A stretch of DNA of 64,000 nucleotides from Pestalotiopsis fici W106-1 (lineage: Eukaryota > Ascomycota > Sordariomycetes > Amphisphaeriales > Sporocadaceae), in NCBI RefSeq assembly GCF_000516985.1, contig NW_006917093.1, forward strand, positions 4,030,001 through 4,094,000. The letters run 5' to 3'. Position numbers and translations under genes: made by a program. Of this stretch, positions 1 to 10,585 are shown one piece after another. Positions within the stretch are counted from its first letter, which is position 1. Every line of letters starts with the position of its first letter. Under the pieces are notes generated by a model that was given only the letters and a program-made list of their open reading frames with translations, was not told the DNA's origin and made no database searches.

Positions 1-72
1 TGGCTTTCTTGATCAATCAAGACGCATTGCAGTCTATTCATTTAGGCGGGGGTTCGAATCCCCCTCTCATCA
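1..72 (+). tRNA. 3' part of a class II tRNA, probably tRNA-Leu(CAA), cut by the window edge
   Basis: A perfect B box (GGTTCGAATCC, 51-61) sits in a T arm with a 5-bp G/C stem (48-52 with 60-64). The 3' acceptor strand is 65-71 and the discriminator is A72. Positions 32-47 form a long variable arm with a 5-bp stem (32-36 with 43-47), which marks a class II tRNA (Leu or Ser). The A discriminator favours Leu over Ser. Upstream, TCTTGA near 7-12 could pair with a CAA anticodon loop, as in yeast tRNA-Leu(CAA) introns, so the leftmost ~25 bases are probably intron. T runs at 88-92 and 97-103 would end Pol III transcription. The 5' half lies outside the window, so the isotype is inferred. Confidence 0.75.
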
Positions 73-87
73 GAATACATTGTTTAA

Positions 88-103
88 TTTTTGATGTTTT
101 TTT
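88..103 (+). terminator. Pol III terminator of the tRNA
   Basis: Two T runs (5 and 7 T) lie 15-30 bases after the tRNA 3' end, as expected for RNA polymerase III termination. Confidence 0.6.
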
Positions 104-1103
104 AATCCATCTGTCTCTTTTTACATTGATTGGATGCACTCTTTTGTTGTAGTCTTTTTTTCATTCTTTGACCAGGCTGGGTCATCTCAACACTTCCTCC
201 TCATCTCGCGCACTCTCATGCCTATGTCGATTGTAGCTCGCCGATATGGACGGCAACTGATGGTAGACAAGAAGTAGGTAGAAGTACAAGCACAGGCTTG
301 AGTACTTGCAATATGTGCAAGGTTCTCGATATCAAAGCCCCTAGCCTTCCTCTTCTTGTTTTTCTTTCAGCTTTTCTTGGAGAGGAATCATCAAAGCATG
401 AATATGTTAGTCGTATCTTTTCGTTATCTCTATGGCACACCTTGGTTGGTACTTCAAACATGGGGGTATCGAGAGCAAACAAGACAGTCAACAATTATTG
501 GTACACAAGTCTATATGGTACCATGAAGGGTCCTGATTGCAGAATAGAGCAATATATATATATATATGTAAAGACCATGTCACAGGAGATGTACTCGTAG
601 GACACGGATGGTATATTCATTTATTTGGTGTCAAAACTGGATACATAGTAGAGAACGGACAAGTTAAAAGCAGCACTGGCTGGACTCTGCGGCACAGAGA
701 GTTGCTGGTATCTTGGTAGTGACTTTTCCTTCACAGCCACAACGATACATGATTCGTGCTATCTTTTTCCCTACAGTACCTTGTACCTAAAACAGGGGTC
801 CCGAACTTTAGGCCCGTTTTGGTGGTCTGCGGGCGACGCTGGGCCAGATTTCAAAAGTGCAGATCCCATTGGCGATTGCGTCGCGAAATTGTGCAGCCTG
901 TCCAGAGGTCCTATTCCGTACTACTGTGTACATTACGGTTATCCACTCAACACTCAACCCACGATTTCTCGCCTCGCCCCATCACCATCAATCACCACAT
1001 TCCCAACCTCGTCGTGATTTCCACGCATCTCGTCTGCTTCTAGCCTGTGCCACGTTTTGCTTATCAAGAGCAATCTCTGATCTACCGCATCCATCTCGTC
1101 AGC
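104..1103. other. Intergenic region between the tRNA and RER1
   Basis: I see no convincing gene here. Open frames are short, overlap on both strands and lack splice support. An AT dinucleotide run lies at about 551-568. The last 150 bases before the RER1 start are CT-rich and probably hold its promoter and 5' leader. Confidence 0.5.
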
Positions 1104-1909
1104 ATGGAGAGCCTCAACGAGGAGCAGACCCCCTTCGCTGCTGTCACAGCGCAGACCTCGAAGCTGCAAAGAGTGCGTGGCCCCCAGGACAATAACTTTC
1201 TCGCGCGTGCAGCCGTATCAAGCATAGCAAACCCCAAGATGGCAGCTAACCTCATGTGTCAATAGCAATACCAAGCCTACCTGGACAAGTCGACCCCCTT
1301 CGTCACGTACCGATGGATCGGAACGGCAGCGCTCCTCATGATCTTCTTCCTGCGAGTCTTTGTGGCGCAAGGCTGGTACATTGGTAAGACGATGGCCACT
1401 CCAAACCTGCTACGTCGGTCGAGATATACAGAATAAACTGCTAACGCCAACCAGTTGCCTACGCGCTCGGAATCTACCTGCTCAACCTGTTCCTCGCATT
1501 TCTCCAGCCCAAGTTCGATCCCTCGGTCGAGGCCCTCGATAGCTCCATGGACATGGAAGATGGAAGTGCTGGAGGTCTTCCCACCAAGCAGGACGAGGAG
1601 TTCCGCCCTTTCATCCGCCGCCTTCCCGAATTCAAGTTCTGGCACGCCGCCACCCGGGCTGTCGCTATTGGCTTCGTGTGCAGTTGGTTCGAGGTCTTCA
1701 ACGTCCCCGTCTTCTGGCCCGTCCTTGTCATGTACTGGATCATCCTCTTTGTCCTGACCAGTAAGTTCCACGCCGAACTCTTACCCCCGGAGCGTCACGC
1801 AACTGACACTTTGCCCACAGTGAGGAAGCAAATCCAGCACATGATCAAGTACAAATACGTTCCCTTCTCCTTTGGCAAGGCCAAGTACGGCAAGGCCAGC
1901 ACCTCGTAA
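1104..1909 (+). CDS. RER1: Rer1 family Golgi-to-ER retrieval receptor
   Basis: Four exons (1104-1172, 1266-1383, 1455-1760, 1821-1909) join in phase to give 193 residues, the usual Rer1 length. Rer1 is a four-helix membrane protein of the early Golgi. It returns escaped ER membrane proteins and unassembled subunits in COPI vesicles. The N-terminal cytosolic part has the family pattern of a Tyr-Gln-x-Tyr-Leu-Asp-Lys stretch followed by TPFVTYRW. Helical pairs follow in exons 2 and 3, with an acidic loop and the RPFIRRLPEFKFW segment between them. The Lys-rich C-terminal tail (MRKQIQHMIKYKYVPF) is typical. The first intron starts GTGCGT; the others start GTAAG. A CTAAC branch site lies just before exon 3. 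The start is the first ATG that gives the conserved N-terminus. Confidence 0.96.
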
Positions 1910-3033
1910 AAGGAGCAAAGAGGACTTTTTTTTCTTCTGGATTTACCTAGCTCATCATGGACGGGCGCTCTTCGGCGCATCTGTCGAGTTGCATGGCATT
2001 TCGGGCGTTCGGACATGAGGGGGAGCTGACAACGACGACTGGGTGTATCTGCTACGGCGTGGTCTCTGCTTCTTTGTACAAAACAAAATAACGGCGGGCA
2101 TGACGATACGGTGGCAGCCGCGATCAAATTTACGAGCTGTATGACGACTGTATCTGGTGCCGACTTATGGTTCATACGGACTATCAAGTTTGTTGAGGAG
2201 TCCTATAGAAAACTGGTCACAGGCAGGAATCTGGTGACGATCAGATATAGACATTTTTTAATGACACGAGTAATTGACCCAACACCGACAAGGACCGGGA
2301 CTTTGCACCTGCAATGTGAAGTGGATGATGAGCACAACAAACACATTGGCATTTCACGCGGCTGCACAGAGCTACAAGCTTTGTTGTTCAAGCATTGCGA
2401 TCAAAAGGCGGTTCTCGACTTCGACTTGGCTGGCGGCGCCTACAAGCCGCAGCACTCACAAAAGCGGGCATAGATATCTCGTAACAGAATGGACAGATGC
2501 ATCAATCCATCGACAATGGGTTTATTATTGGAAAGCAGGTCGGGTCAACATTTTCGTCAGCTTTTTGGAAATATGAGAAGATGTTCCTCTCAAGCTCAGG
2601 ACTGATTACTCGAGACACTCGGCAACTGTAAGTATTTTGGAATTCTACTGATTTTGAGATGTTTCATTGATTGAATCCCTTGCTAATTTGCAATGCAGTT
2701 CTTCTTCAGCCTCGTCCGGTGGGCAACTAACTTCACGCGCTAAGTTGTAGGTACGGATAGCGCCGAAGTAGCCTTGCAAATTCGCCAAACTGGAGCTTTT
2801 CTGCGCGCGCGCGCGCCAGACTCAGACTCTCTGGCCGCCTGCAGGGGAGTCAAGCCGAGCTAAGCTCACAGCTGCATTCTTCTTTCAAGTCTCGTCAAGC
2901 ATCCAACCGCCGCATTCGAGCTCGCTACATTTCAAAACCCTCCTCTTCGCCAATTTGCCGACCAGCCAAACACTTTTGTCGTGTGCTTCTCATTGCCCAG
3001 TCGCAACCCCTTTCGCGGCATTAGTTCGCGACA
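1910..3033. other. Intergenic region between RER1 and PAF1
   Basis: No gene is supported. An open frame of 120 codons at 2111-2473 has no recognisable features and competes with frames on the other strand. A GC dinucleotide run lies at about 2803-2816, within the likely promoter of PAF1. The 150 bases before the PAF1 ATG are CT-rich leader. Confidence 0.5.
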
Positions 3034-4532
3034 ATGGCGTCCTCCTCACGAAGTGGTGAGAACCGTCCGATTCATCAGGACTTCATCGCGCGCATCCGAT
3101 ATTCCAATGCGCTCCCTCCGCCGCCGATACCTCCCAAGTTGCTCGACATACCCAATACCGGCCTCGCAAGTGGCCAGTACACAGCTCCTGGCTTCGCATC
3201 GCGCCTGGCTCGCGAGCAGCCGCTAAACATCGAAGCCGATGCAGAGCTGGGCATGCCCTTGGACCTGGTGGGAATGCCCGGTATTTTTGATGGTGATGAG
3301 AGCTGTGAGTCTTTATCCACCCTATTCGTCTGCTCATGATTGACCGCTACAACTCCATTGCAGCCATCCAAGCACCTGCGCAGGCTCCCCAGCCACACCT
3401 ACATGACAAGCCTCTCCTGAGATCGCTGCAGCAGTTAGGCAAGCCCAAGACGGATAATGCCGCCGTCTCCTTTCTTCGGCGTACCGAGTATATCTCCTCG
3501 TCTGCCTCCAAATCGCACGGCAGCGGACCTTTGCGTGCCATGAACACAGCTCCAGCTCGTCGACAAGTCAAGCGAAAGTCGCCCGAACCCGACAAGGACT
3601 CTCCGGCCTATGTCAAGAGAAAGATTGACCAGAGCTTCTCAATCGCAGAGCAAAATCTCAAGGACCGTAGCAGGATCAGGCACCCTTCAAAGCGCAACCT
3701 CAAACTGGTGGACTCCTTTCCTCTGCTGCCCGACCTCGAGGCTTTCCCCGACTCTGGTGCCTACGTCACGATCAAGTTCCTTACGAACCCCGTGGGCAAG
3801 GCCACAAAATACGACACTCGCCTGCTGAACGGTGTCTTCCGGCCTATTGAACGAACCGAGGCCGAAGAGCTCGCCATCCAAGCTGCCCGCGATGCCTATG
3901 AACGCGATCCGCAAAATAACCCCAAGCCGGCAGACAACATCCACTACGACTACTACCTGAACGATACGGAAGCTAATGGCAAGAAGTTCAGGCAGAGGTT
4001 CGACGTGGACAACCCCAACCGAGATGACGAGTCTCTGTATCCTCACAAGCACGACTCGGATGGTTGCTTCCAGTTCAACCGATTGCGTGCCTACGAGACG
4101 GCACAAGAGTCGGAACTCAACCACTGGAGCAAGTACGATGAGGAGCTCATCATTGCCTTCAATGAGGAAAGCACGTCTCTCCACCAAAAGGCAGCCTATT
4201 ACTATCCCGTGATGCAGCGGTCTCAGATTCGCCCGCAGCGCAACAAGAACATTGCTCGCAAGATTGGAATCACGGACGAGGACGAGCAGATCATAGATCA
4301 GCTGGATATCACTGTCGATGAACCCACGGAGCAAATCAAGGATAAGGTGGAGAGGTTCAAGCACGACCCGTACTGGCCTGAGACGGCAGAAGAGGAGGAA
4401 GTTGTTATGGAAGAGGAAGAAGGGCATCACAATGGCCACGCAGACGAAGAGGAGGAGGTGAATGGAAGATCGAGATCGCCGCCAGCCCATTCAGATGAGG
4501 AGCTGGATGCTGACGGCGATGAGGAGGACTAG
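3034..4532 (+). CDS. PAF1: Paf1 complex subunit Paf1
   Basis: Two exons (3034-3304 and 3364-4532) around a 59-base GTGAGT...CAG intron encode 479 residues. Paf1 is the core subunit of the nuclear PAF complex, which travels with RNA polymerase II. It supports elongation, H2B ubiquitylation and H3K4/K36 methylation. Family features are the early 'QDFIARIRYSNALPPPP' segment (about residues 15-35), the 'FLRRTEYIS' motif near the start of exon 2, a conserved central region with 'NPVGKATKYD' and 'DYYLND', and a C-terminal tail very rich in Glu and Asp. Yeast Paf1 is about 445 residues, so this copy looks complete. The acidic tail is normal for the family. Confidence 0.95.
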
Positions 4533-6324
4533 GATTTTACTTACTCACCCGCTTGATTCGTTCAATGACCCTGGTTATTATTGTCAGTCTTTCTAGATGT
4601 ATCCGGGGGAATCCAGCATGGACGACATCATACCGAACCTGAGGCATTTCAATCCCATGGGAAGAGCATGATATCAAAGCATATTATTTCTGCTTTTAGA
4701 GCGAGAGTCACGACAAAAATTTCAAATTCGTCTTCAAATCATATTTCGTGCTCGACCAAGTTCTACCACGAGTTGTCCGGCAGTGGTATGGCGGCTGTGA
4801 GGTAGAGTGGACTGCGCAGCGACTGTGTTGTTCGACCGGCGCTGGAATGTAATAGATTGAGGGATTAGTCAAGACAATAATATGCCCTTAATTTAAGTCT
4901 ATCTACTATTCGGCTCAGTCTGAAGAAGGTATCAAGAGTCCTGTCTGCGGGGAGTCCAAACGCCAATTGGGGTATCTGGTTGACCACCGTTCCTCGTTGT
5001 CCAATAAGGCTCATCACGACGCTTAGTCCTCGATGTGCTACTTTAAGTCGAAATTCGCTTGCCTCTAGCACACCCATTATTGTTGGTTTCCACGTTGCCA
5101 TGAAAGATAGCGGCCGTCTCAGAAGTCGGCATCACTGACGAAGTCGTTCTGATCATCTGTGCCATTGCCGGCTGCTTTGTGCCTGGTTGTCATTACTACA
5201 AGGTGTGGAATTTGTCGTATTTAGGGGGCTTGAGAATGACAAATTTTTCCTACGATATGAAAGCTTTATTTGCGATACTCACACTTGAGCTATTCTGGTA
5301 TCTGTATAAATAATCGATAATAAGGAACTACACGCGTCAACGGTCAGCTAAATGGCCTGGCAGGTATAGAGGTCAAGGCATGCTGAAAGGGACGCCAGCC
5401 ACCAGATGTAGTGATTGAAGTATCGGCACAATCTTATAGTTATTCTCACCCGCGAATTGATCATGTAGAAGCGACCTTTATCCCAAAACAGGCAAGAACA
5501 ATCGCCAAAGAGATAACAGTAACCGTAAGGGTACAAATCATGGAAAAGGCAAGTATCCAACATAGATTCATGTGAGGCTACCTGGCTTTCTGTGGGCAAT
5601 GGACACTCACTAGCGGGTACTATCATGCAATCAAGGAGCCCGTCACCAACAGACTTTGTTGAAAACTTTCTATGGATACTAGGGATATTACAGCAAGTAT
5701 CTTTACACTTATGGAATAAATATCCATAAATTAGGTAGCTTGGTGTTCATTTCCCCGATATTCGAAAAGAGTGGGCTCTTTATCGTTGGTATACATCATG
5801 AGAAATCTCTTCTGCTTAAATCCAGGCGAGGCGGCGACCGCCAGGCCACTATATCAGAATGATGATTCAACTTCACTCAAGGATGTTGCACCACCTCGAA
5901 TGGTCACTTTAATGAGCATGGCAACCTTGACCTCGTGACGTTCTACAGCTACATACATGTGGAACAAGCAGAGCAAGCTATTTACGAAGACTAATTGATG
6001 GAAGGTGGAAAACTCAGGACGCGTTTTGCAAGTCGCGATGGCCAGTAATTCTTTATCACCATCACCATTGGGCGTCTGGTCGTAATCAATAGAGACCACT
6101 ACAACTGCCATTTGTCGAGTCTTGTTTAATCCCTAGTACTTTACAGGACCTCAACGTTCTTGAACCCACACCAACTCGGTCTCAGTCCATCAGGCTCAAT
6201 TTTCTTTGCTTACCATCTGTAACCACCATTCGGTATCCTTTTCATTGTAGCAGTGTTAACACTTCTTTTGCAACACCTAGGCACTTGAACGTATATACAT
6301 ACTTGCTTCTTCAATACCGCGTCC
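4533..6324. other. Intergenic region, 1.8 kb, no supported gene
   Basis: The stretch is AT-richer than its neighbours. Minus-strand open frames of 78-92 codons (4865-5101, 5348-5626, 5854-6111) have no signal peptide, domain or splice partner that I can recognise. The last 150 bases are likely promoter and leader of the secreted-protein pseudogene. Confidence 0.45.
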
Positions 6325-7122
6325 ATGAAGACCACCACTCTTTTCTCCCTCCCCTTGGCCAGTACTGCTGCTGACACAGCCTCTGCCAAGTCCATTGATC
6401 CAGTTGGCACGCACGCTTCTGACGACGACGCGATCCTCCAGGCCTGGACCCACGAGGACATCGTTGCCGGCAAGCAGTGGTAGGCAAATCAAGAGCTTCA
6501 GGTTACCACCAATACCCCGGGTGTCAATCACCATGTCCTCGACTGTCTTGGTCAGGAGACTGTCGGTGCTTCCAACTTTGCCACTGCTCAGCGGCTCCTC
6601 AAAAGACTGTGAGCTGCTCCCCACCCTTGTTTCTTTCCCATGCCTGCCTTGACCTCTCTACTCGGCTACAAGTGCCTCGGAATGAAGCTCATGCTAATAC
6701 CTATCGTGTTTATCTCACACCAGGGTGCGATTCTGGCAACAAACTCCCCGGATTGAGCGCGCTTGCCAAAACCTCGGGCAACGTTCGCGTTGGAATCTGT
6801 AGCAACGGCGGCGAGCAGCCTGTGAGTTTTTCAATCGCTAAATATCATCTCTCTCCTATATACGAGAAAAAGGAAAGAAAACCAAAAATTGACTTGAAGG
6901 GTTAAAAATCCCGACCCCCGATTGCAGTGTTCCGGCGACGAGATTGAAGGCATCTTGGGCGAAATCGCATCCTACTGCCCCAGGCCCGCAAAGAGCTCCG
7001 AGGCACATGCCGGGACCTGGTACGAAAAGGACTGGCGCAAGACATACTTTCTCAAGGACTGCAGCAAGGATACCTCGGTTTGCAATTTTGTCGATACCCC
7101 TTGTCACCAGCGCCCAGACTAA
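6325..7122 (+). pseudogene. Disrupted gene for a small secreted Cys-rich protein
   Basis: The reading begins at ATG 6325 with a typical signal peptide, followed by a Thr/Ala-rich linker. It meets an in-frame TAG at 6481-6483 after 52 codons. The same frame then continues open for about 41 codons with a coding-like sequence, so the stop looks like a CAG-to-TAG change. Exon 1 would end at 6608 (donor GTGAGC). The next exons, 6724-6821 and 6928-7122, have good borders and read in phase with each other, with seven or so Cys in total across the gene. Exon 1 joins exon 2 one base out of frame. An extra A in the run at 6601-6604 would explain this. The gene therefore carries two independent lesions. 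The family was not recognised; a secreted effector-like or cell-wall protein is possible. Sequencing error is the main alternative. Confidence 0.55.
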
Positions 7123-7924
7123 GGGAGAGAGCCTCGGATCTTTGCTGGTTCCTTTTCACATTCTCAAAGGGGGAAAGGCAGTGGCCAGTTGTCCTTGAAC
7201 TCTTTTTTGGCAGTCCTTTGATGATATCTTGGTACAGAGACGGAGGTTTCGCGTGTCAGTGCTTGGCATTTGGTAGATGGATGCATTGCTTCTATTTCGT
7301 GGAGGCCGGTGTGTCCTTGCAAGCCTCGAGCTCATTTAGTGACTGTACTTCTCAGAGTGTATCTTGCTTACAGCTGAATTCTGATTGTTTCGTGAAATGC
7401 GTCGTCGTCCACGGTGGTATGATGGATTAAAGTTACAGTCGCCTTTAGTATCTTTATATTGATTATCTTGCATATTTCAGCTGCAATATCGTTTCTTTGC
7501 CGCCTGCATCATTCCAATCTTTTAGATTTTACACGATACAGCAAACGCACTCACATACTGTAAAAGGCTATAACAAGCATGATGAACAGAAAATGGTATC
7601 TTGTACCTATATACTCAATTCGTGTTCCTAGGGATACACCTCGCGATGTCTTATATGTACAGTTGTCCCAGTTATACGCCTTCTTTCTAACCCGATAACA
7701 ACAATGGGCCATATTCGTGCCACTTTCTACCCTTTTCTGTGTAATTTTGTACAAGGTCCCCCGATACTCCTTAACGCCAAATGGAAGACGGTTTTACATT
7801 ATCCATCCCTTCCAAGATACCAAGTTAAATTGCTGCACCGAACGAGTTCGCTGATGGAAGAGTCCTTGGACGAACGAGACGCCTGAGACGCATTATTCGA
7901 GTGCGGCGAACCACTGTCACGCCC
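7123..7924. other. Convergent intergenic region before TRK1
   Basis: This lies between the 3' ends of the disrupted secreted-protein gene and TRK1. Only short unrelated open frames occur. It presumably holds the two 3' untranslated regions. Confidence 0.5.
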
Positions 7925-10585
7925 CTAATGCCCCAATGGTGGCTGTGTCTCCCTTCTCCTTGGCTTCTGCCCAGATCGATCTGAATCATCTTCTCCACTT
8001 CCGGGTTCCGAGAGGGTCCGTCTAAGATCCTCAGGGGGTTTCAAAAAAAAGTGGTTGTCGTCAACTGTGTCCGCCTTGGACACAGAGAGTGAGTATAGTG
8101 GCTGTGTTGGGCCAGGATGTAGAAAGGAGGCTATCACGTTGCGTTCTCTTCTGTTGTCGACACTTCTGCTGCGTCCTCGAGATAGACTTGCCGGACGAGC
8201 AAGCGAGACGGCTGACTGTCTTCGCTGCAGTCGTGCCTCGGCTGCCTCTGCCTCCTTGCGATTGAGAGACTCACTAGGCAGCAGAATGGCTCGATCGAGA
8301 CCATAGGGTAAACCACGATGTCGCCCACGGACCATCATCGCAATAACAACGAGCTTCCCTACGACGGAGAATTGCGAGCAAAGCGATGCGTTGATTCCCG
8401 TATACCCTAGACTCAGTCCAACAGTGCCATAAGCGCTGACAATCTCGAAAAGTACTGCAAACATGGAGAAGTCGCCAGCCATGAGTCGAGGCCCCTCGGA
8501 AATGGTCAGGATAAAGTAACCAATGAAAATATACCAAAGATCGAACGACAGTTGTCGGCGCAAATGCGCACCCACGTAGGAAAATCCAGACTCCTTACTG
8601 TCCTCGGCGTCCTGTGCAGACCCGTACAGGCCGAGTGATTTTTCCTCGTAGACGTTGGTGCGACGAACTGAAATGGCAATGGGGAAAACCGAGATGTACA
8701 TCATGATCAGATACGAAGTCTGAACTGCGGGGTGAATCTCGGAAAGGTTGATCACGGAGAATCCAGCAGTTCTCGTCGATGCAGCCTGGAACCATCCATC
8801 CAAGAATCGAATGTTGAGAGGCAGATCAGCAACAGCACCGGTTCCTAGGTCGAGGATGATGAAGAATATCAGGTCGACTCCGTTGAGGACAACGAGGATG
8901 AGGAACAGCCACCAGGTAGCCGTGGATGGGAATAGTAAGGTAAAGCAGCGTCGAGGGTGGTCAAGCAAGAAGCGAAGTTCTTCCCACAAGCCTGAGCCGT
9001 GAGGTACAAAAAGGGAAGTGAACCAGATGCAAAATCGCAGCATAATAGGAAAGCCAGTATTTCCAATGATGATCAGAAACGACATGACCAGGAGCGGGAA
9101 GATTGCCGTATTGAACGAATTCATGCTGTCGGATGTCAAGGTGAAGCCAAGATCCATGAATGCCGAATTCGATGTGAAGAACGCCCACCAGGTGCGGTTT
9201 TGGCTAGCGGCGTCGACAACCGAGCCATAAGTCTCATTGTTGACCAGAATCCACGGCAGAAGGCAGATGACGCCGAATATCCAGAAACCAAAGAAATAAC
9301 ACGTCGTGACCACGGCGAGCGTCTTTAATGACCGGTATTCTATGCCACCAAGCTCCTCTCTCTGCTCCTCAGTCAGATCCAAAAACTCGGAATTGCGGCC
9401 AAGAGTTGGCTGCCAACTCAGATACGGCATGGGGTCTGTGTGCTTGTTATGGGATAACGCAGTCCTGATGCGCCTCAGCGGATTGTGAGACTCTTCGTTG
9501 GTGTTTGTATGGTGCATCTTTTCTCCACTGCCTCGAGGCTTGCGGAATTTGAGGGCAGACATGGTCTTAGTCGCTGCCTCGAAGTCATCCGCTATCTCGC
9601 TACGCTTGTTAGGATGCTGAGGCTCGGCAATGGTGATAGTCTTTCCGCCTTCGGGATGTGAAGAAACTCGCGTTGGCTCTGATGAGTTGCGCTGATTGCG
9701 GGTAGTTGGCACTTGCTCAATGGGGCTGATAAATTCATCGTCGTACTGGCCAGCGCCCAACTCCTCGGGAAGCACACCTCTTTCGGCGTCGCGAGGCCCG
9801 GGAATCCGCAACGTGCCATGGTCCTCATTTCGTTGTCTCTCCAGGATAGCAATGTGCTCAGCCTCAGTCCTCTTACTTGGACGCATCGTTCCATCAGCGT
9901 CCTCCTCCTCATCGCCCAGTGCATCACTCCTCCTGACCTTGTCTGAGAATTTGATGGTGGCGTCTCGAGGAGAGCCTGGCGGATCGCCTGAGTTGATATG
10001 CTCTAGGCCTGGATGATGCTGCTGCTGTGCGGTTTTCAAATCGTACTCGTCCAAAAGGAGGCCGTCATTCGTTATCCTTGATGCCTTTGCTGTATTGTGC
10101 ATGACCTTGATGTTCCTGCCAGCAACACCCCTTTCAAGATCCGCAGTATTCGCTTTAGCTTTTGAGCGGGATTTGGTTATTGTTGTTCGCCTGGACCTGG
10201 CATCCTTTACGAGTCCCTGGAACCTCTTCTCGAACCAATACAAGCGAAGGAATACGACGCCCGAATTGATAGATATAGGATTGGTGACCATACAGCAGAA
10301 GAAGAGAACCGCTTGTTGGAATGTGTTGAGTAGGTTGACATCTATGGTATTGAGACCAGCCTGAGTGTTGGCGCCGCTAGCAAAGAACAGAGCATCAATG
10401 TATGCTACGTTCCCTCTTCCCGAGCCGAATATTAGGACGGAGGCAACAATGGTCAGACCGATGATGATGAAATAATGCACCGTAATGAAGTTGAAGTGCG
10501 GATTCGGTGACAAGAATGACGGCCGAAGGCCGAGAAGCCACGTGCCGGCCGTCTGGGCAAGCTCCTTTAATTTCACCGTCGCCAT
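7925..10585 (-). CDS. TRK1: Trk-type potassium transporter
   Basis: A single uninterrupted frame encodes 886 residues. Fungal Trk1/Trk2 proteins import K+ across the plasma membrane. The four membrane-pore-membrane repeats are visible through their pore loops: 'SGANTQAGLNT' near the N-terminus, 'SNSAFMDLGFTLT', 'STRTAGFSVINL', and 'SAYGTVGLSLGY' towards the C-terminus. A long hydrophilic loop, rich in charged residues, follows the first repeat, as in yeast Trk1. The C-terminal tail is Ser/Arg-rich and is a plausible site for kinase control. The start is the ATG at 10585; the frame is open for 16 codons upstream but contains no earlier ATG. The gene converges on its downstream neighbour and has a long gene-free upstream region. 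Confidence 0.95.
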   Translation of the reverse strand: MATVKLKELAQTAGTWLLGLRPSFLSPNPHFNFITVHYFIIIGLTIVASVLIFGSGRGNVAYIDALFFASGANTQAGLNTIDVNLLNTFQQAVLFFCCMVTNPISINSGVVFLRLYWFEKRFQGLVKDARSRRTTITKSRSKAKANTADLERGVAGRNIKVMHNTAKASRITNDGLLLDEYDLKTAQQQHHPGLEHINSGDPPGSPRDATIKFSDKVRRSDALGDEEEDADGTMRPSKRTEAEHIAILERQRNEDHGTLRIPGPRDAERGVLPEELGAGQYDDEFISPIEQVPTTRNQRNSSEPTRVSSHPEGGKTITIAEPQHPNKRSEIADDFEAATKTMSALKFRKPRGSGEKMHHTNTNEESHNPLRRIRTALSHNKHTDPMPYLSWQPTLGRNSEFLDLTEEQREELGGIEYRSLKTLAVVTTCYFFGFWIFGVICLLPWILVNNETYGSVVDAASQNRTWWAFFTSNSAFMDLGFTLTSDSMNSFNTAIFPLLVMSFLIIIGNTGFPIMLRFCIWFTSLFVPHGSGLWEELRFLLDHPRRCFTLLFPSTATWWLFLILVVLNGVDLIFFIILDLGTGAVADLPLNIRFLDGWFQAASTRTAGFSVINLSEIHPAVQTSYLIMMYISVFPIAISVRRTNVYEEKSLGLYGSAQDAEDSKESGFSYVGAHLRRQLSFDLWYIFIGYFILTISEGPRLMAGDFSMFAVLFEIVSAYGTVGLSLGYTGINASLCSQFSVVGKLVVIAMMVRGRHRGLPYGLDRAILLPSESLNRKEAEAAEARLQRRQSAVSLARPASLSRGRSRSVDNRRERNVIASFLHPGPTQPLYSLSVSKADTVDDNHFFLKPPEDLRRTLSEPGSGEDDSDRSGQKPRRRETQPPLGH

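Noticed and set aside
3687..4490. 267-codon open frame on the minus strand
   Set aside because: It is antisense to the PAF1 second exon; its hydrophobic appearance comes from reading acidic codons backwards.
6470..6610. An intron that would remove the TAG at 6481
   Set aside because: A GTAGGC donor exists at 6480, but no acceptor at a workable distance restores the frame, and the DNA after the TAG still reads like coding sequence.
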